In this document: positions 60,660 to 64,000 of the stretch, one piece after another
How the letters are laid out: each line of letters starts with the position of its first letter
How positions within the stretch are numbered: the stretch's first letter is position 1
Assembly (NCBI RefSeq): GCF_011386835.1
Contig: NC_088809.1
Coordinates: forward strand, 17,700,637-17,764,636
Reading direction: 5' to 3'
From: Chrysemys picta bellii
Taxonomy: Eukaryota; Chordata; Testudines; Emydidae
DNA: 64,000 bases
Notes under the pieces: model-generated
What the model saw: only the letters and a program-made list of their open reading frames with translations
Database searches by the model: none
Told to the model about the DNA's origin: nothing
Made by a program: the position numbers and the translations under genes

Positions 60660-62783
60660 TTAAAAAACCTATTAGTTTCCAGAAGCAGGTTTTCTTTATT
60701 GGCAATGAAGCATTAGGTTTAAAATCAGATGTGGACTGAGGACACTCTCATTGAGGTTAGAGACTCAGGTTTAGGTGCTCAATAGGTTGACCATGTTCAA
60801 TTAGATAAGTTGATACTTTGTGAGAAAAATACTCACAATACAAAAAAACTGGTATACAAACAGAATTACCCTGTATGCTCATTACTGTACATACCTTATT
60901 CCTACAAGAAAAAGACTAGAAGCCAAATCATCCCCTTTGCAAGCGGAGGGGATTAATCTGGAAGATCCTGAAAGGTGCCAAGAAAGAGGTCAGTAATGGC
61001 ACTTCTGCAGCAACATCTTTCACCTTCTTCTCATGCCACAGAAGCCATTCTGACTGGTCTTTCATAGGGATCTGGTTCTGTGGGTAGAAGGATGTGGAGG
61101 CTGGCTGCTCTCCACAGTTCTGTACCTTCCTCCAATTCCATTGTGAATCAGTTAGATCATTCTGATTCTGTCAATATTACTTACCCACTTTCTCCCTTTG
61201 TGCTGAGAATCTACCCCCACCTGATGGGGAAAGGACCAGCATCTTGGGACACCAGAGTACCTACTAAAGCTGTGCTGCTGTCAGAGGTAGTTAGGGAAGG
61301 GGTAGCCAGGAAGCAGTATAGAAGAACATCTGTATTTAGAAGTTTTCTAAGTGTAAAAGAGAGATTCAATCTATGTGGTGGGTCAATGCATATTGTATTT
61401 TGCCTTCAGGCCACCAGACAAGCTAATCATCAAGAATTTAAAGAACAGGGTCACACTGTTCTTTACAAATGTTACAAAGAAAGATAGGTTTGCCTAAGAA
61501 TTCTAGAGCTGGCAATATGCATATTCAGGGTGTTTACTTCTCTTCAAAGAGCAATAGAGTCCCTTTTAGCAGCTAAACACAAAGCCTATATACTGCATTG
61601 ATCAAAGAAGTGTACAGCTATTAAAAGACACATGCACTTTAGAACTTTTTATGTTATTATGCAAAAAATACACTTGATCACTTCAGTCTAAGACTTTTTT
61701 TCAAGAAAATCCCAATCATTTGGAAATTACTGTCCAACAAAAGAAAAAGGTTTAAATCTGACACGGTTGTTCTGTTATCTCTATAACTCAGAATTATTCT
61801 TTAGAATCCAAACTCAGGCTCCTGTCCTCTATCCCATTTGAGCAACACCCAAGTGTCAGTGCTAATCTCACCTCTCATTTTTAAAAGGTTGGTTTCTAGC
61901 TCTTTTCCTTTAAGTAACAGCCTTGAAAATGTAACTGATTATTAGGGCTTAAAGTATGGCACTGATTTTTCCATGGGTTATTCAGAGATCCCCACATAGA
62001 ATGACTTATGTCCAGCCTTTGGGATCTGTGGAAGTTATAGCCACAAGTTTCTAATTTTTTTGTGGCGGTCCCAAATTGGTTTGTCAGTGTGGGGGACAGC
62101 ACTGCTACTGATGGTAGTAACGTCACTACAGCAAGATCTCTCACAACCTACATCCTGCAGTTGAGCAGGTTCCTCTAATGAGAGCCAATGTAATCAGTCT
62201 GGCCACAAGGAAAGAGACAGTGTATCTAGCGGATTAAGCACAGAAGCAAGTGATTCCTGCATTCTAACCCTGGCTGCTGAAATTACAATTGCAGTCAGTC
62301 ATACTGAATGGAAAGTTTTCCCTTATCAGGGAATACTATCAACAGAAGCAGTCTGATTGAGAAACATCAATTTCATTTGCTACCATACTTTATTTTTAAG
62401 TTCAAGGCATGTATATAAATCATTAAAACACTAACATTAAGCAGTCTTAAAGGGGATTCCTATGTATCAATATTCTATATAATAGTACTTTCTTCAAAGC
62501 ATCTTACAGACATGAATATTGTTAGAGCCTAAGTAGTCAAACAGAAAAAAAGCTATTTCTGAATGTTTTGTTTAGTGACTGGTAGCCTGCTTTTCAGAGG
62601 TGATCAGCACCCACCACTGAATGAAGTCAAAATGAGTGCTGGATGCTCAAACAAATAAACCAACAAGGTATTGATTTATTATCATTCCTGTCACACAGTT
62701 CATCAGTCTATACAGCAGTACAGACATTCATTAATACTTCAAAATACCCTGACCAAGAAAAAACAAGAAAAACACAAACCTAC
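60660..62783. other. Unassigned stretch between candidate exons
   Basis: Open frames of 135 codons (plus, 61080-61487) and 82 codons (minus, 62144-61896) show no recognised domain. I found no exon here with borders and phase that would link the candidate exons at 62784 and 59919. Confidence 0.4.
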
Positions 62784-62900
62784 CTGTAGAGCAGGTTCAA
62801 ATCATTAACTAAAGACGCAGCTGACAGCACACTGCACAAAGCAACACTGGCAGCCAATTTAGCCTTTTTGTGATTGCTATCACATGGAAACTTTATTAGC
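62784..62900 (-). CDS. Candidate exon of an unidentified gene (helical, Ala/Leu-rich)
   Basis: 117 bp between the acceptor TTCTTTTGTGCAG and the donor CAG|GTAGGTTTG on the minus strand. Only one of three frames is open. It reads LIKFPCDSNHKKAKLAAS and then an Ala/Ser/Leu/Val-rich amphipathic stretch ending VNDLNLLY. Frame-matched with the 20-bp segment at 63662-63681, the join gives DEDRLIKF. The composition would suit an alpha-helical repeat (ARM or HEAT-like), but I cannot name a family. It is not part of known Rabaptin-5. It could be a gene lying upstream of RABEP1 on the same strand, a gene nested in RABEP1 intron 1, or chance. Confidence 0.5.
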
Positions 62901-63661
62901 CTGCACAAAAGAATTAAAGAGGTAATTCAACTTCTCTGCCAAGCCAAATTACAAAGAGCAGAGATTTGACATCCATTCTTTTCTTATTTATCCTTTTCTT
63001 CTAGCTATTCAACTTGTCTTCTTCTTGGACCTGTTTCTTTATGAGTTTAGAGAATAATGTGGGATAAATAAACTACTCATATGTTGCCCCTAAATACAGT
63101 TTTTAAAATGCAGTTTCCAAGAGAGTCTTTAGACTTTTCTGAACACCACGACACGAATGTCTTTCTTTTGTATGTACAAAAGATGTAAAACAGTCGCTTG
63201 CAAAGATTACTACTAAGGATCAAAAGCTGGGAATTTTCCCTGAAGGGAAAAAAAAATAAACTTCTCCTGTATCTTCACATACACCAACAAAGTATTAAGC
63301 TATCTTAGACCAATAAAGTTTATGACAGTCCTTCCGAGCAGCACATTCAATGTAAGTAACTGAATAAAATACTAAATAATTCCTTCCTACAACATTTTTC
63401 CTCATGTTCAAAAATAATGGAGAAGTTGTACATGACTCATCTTTCAGTGGACAATTTAAAAATAAAACAGGCAAGTTGTTGAAACCAACAGCATAGAAAT
63501 CAGAGTGGAGAAAATATAGGGAATGATCCTTCTGTTGCTGAAGAATGAAGAGGGAGAGCAGGCCTGTTTTCCAGCTCTGACTACTACAGTATGAAAACAA
63601 AGCAATCACTTCTAGGATCTATCCATCTAGCCACAGCTTTTTCTTACAAGTGCTTAGTTAC

Positions 63662-63681
63662 CTGTCCTCATCTTCCAGCAG
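63662..63681 (-). CDS. Candidate 20-bp microexon of an unidentified gene
   Basis: On the minus strand a pyrimidine-rich tract ending TTTTTCTCCAG is followed by 20 bases coding LLEDED plus AG, then the donor GTAACTAAG. The phase (two leftover bases) is exactly the one required by the exon-like segment at 62784-62900, which starts with G to complete an Arg codon. I do not recognise the protein. Phase match and strong splice sites are the only evidence; short matches of this kind can arise by chance. Confidence 0.45.
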
Positions 63682-64000
63682 CTGGAGAAAAACAGAGGAG
63701 ACAAGTTTGCATCTCTTAAGAGTGAGCACTGATCAAACTATCAAATCACCAAAGCTTCATACACCTTTATTGTCACCACAGATTAATATTGCTCACAAGC
63801 AACAAAACAACAGTAGGTACAGTGACTGACACAACACTGCCTTTCCCCATACAGAAGGAGCAAGCATTTGCACAGTGCATGGGTCTGCTGCACAGCCCCA
63901 ACAGGCTACTCTGAAAAAGCAAAATCAGCAATCATAACAACAAGTTGATAGATCTTATAATAAAAGGAAAGACTTAAGAGAAACACTGCTGCTGTTCATC

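Noticed and set aside
60900..61090. Possible exon on the minus strand (MKDQSEWLLWHEKK-like reading)
   Set aside because: Frame is closed by a stop soon after and no acceptor/donor pair fits; probably accidental.
61080..61487. 135-codon open frame on the plus strand
   Set aside because: No motif, no flanking gene signals, opposite strand to the candidate exons nearby.
61896..62144. Minus-strand 82-codon frame as a link between candidate exons
   Set aside because: No suitable acceptor with matching phase, and the frame ends in a stop without a donor before it.

Overview
The window looks like one gene-poor, repeat-rich stretch of a vertebrate nuclear genome, most likely a turtle (a crocodilian is the main alternative). 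The basis is AT-rich introns with GT/AG exons, CR1 LINEs with (ATTCTATG)-type 3' ends, turtle-style dispersed repeats, many small hAT-type elements, TA-flanked palindromic MITEs and old MIR-type SINEs. There are no bacterial genes, operons, CRISPR arrays or rRNA, and I saw no tRNA gene.

The main content is RABEP1 (Rabaptin-5), read on the minus strand. Sixteen consecutive coding exons (numbered 2-17 on the 18-exon human model) lie between 45445 and 476. Each has AG/GT borders and every phase fits the next exon. Together they give 2447 coding bases, about 816 residues, almost the same as the matching part of the roughly 862-residue human protein, with no frameshift or stop. Exon 18 (the last ~33 residues) lies beyond the left edge. 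Exon 1 (the first ~12 residues, probably in a CpG island) was not found and is probably beyond the right edge, which would make intron 1 longer than 18.5 kb.

Layout from left to right: 1-9.5 kb holds exons 17-12, with a fold-back hAT derivative in intron 14. The 9.5-23 kb part holds exons 11-6, including the large exon 9 with the GGA/AP-1 ear-binding motif and both caspase sites. The 23-37 kb part holds a 5'-truncated CR1, exon 5, a large degraded CR1 in the other orientation, and GC-rich low-complexity DNA. The 37-45.5 kb part holds exons 4-2, with a CR1 ending about 12 bases from the exon 3 splice acceptor and two sister hAT MITEs. The 45.5-64 kb part is mostly repeats.

At the far right (62.8-63.7 kb, minus strand) there are two exon-like pieces with good splice sites and matching phase that do not belong to the known RABEP1 protein. 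A third piece with a stop codon lies near 59.8 kb but does not join them directly. They may be the 3' end of an unidentified upstream or nested gene and are the most open coding question in the window.
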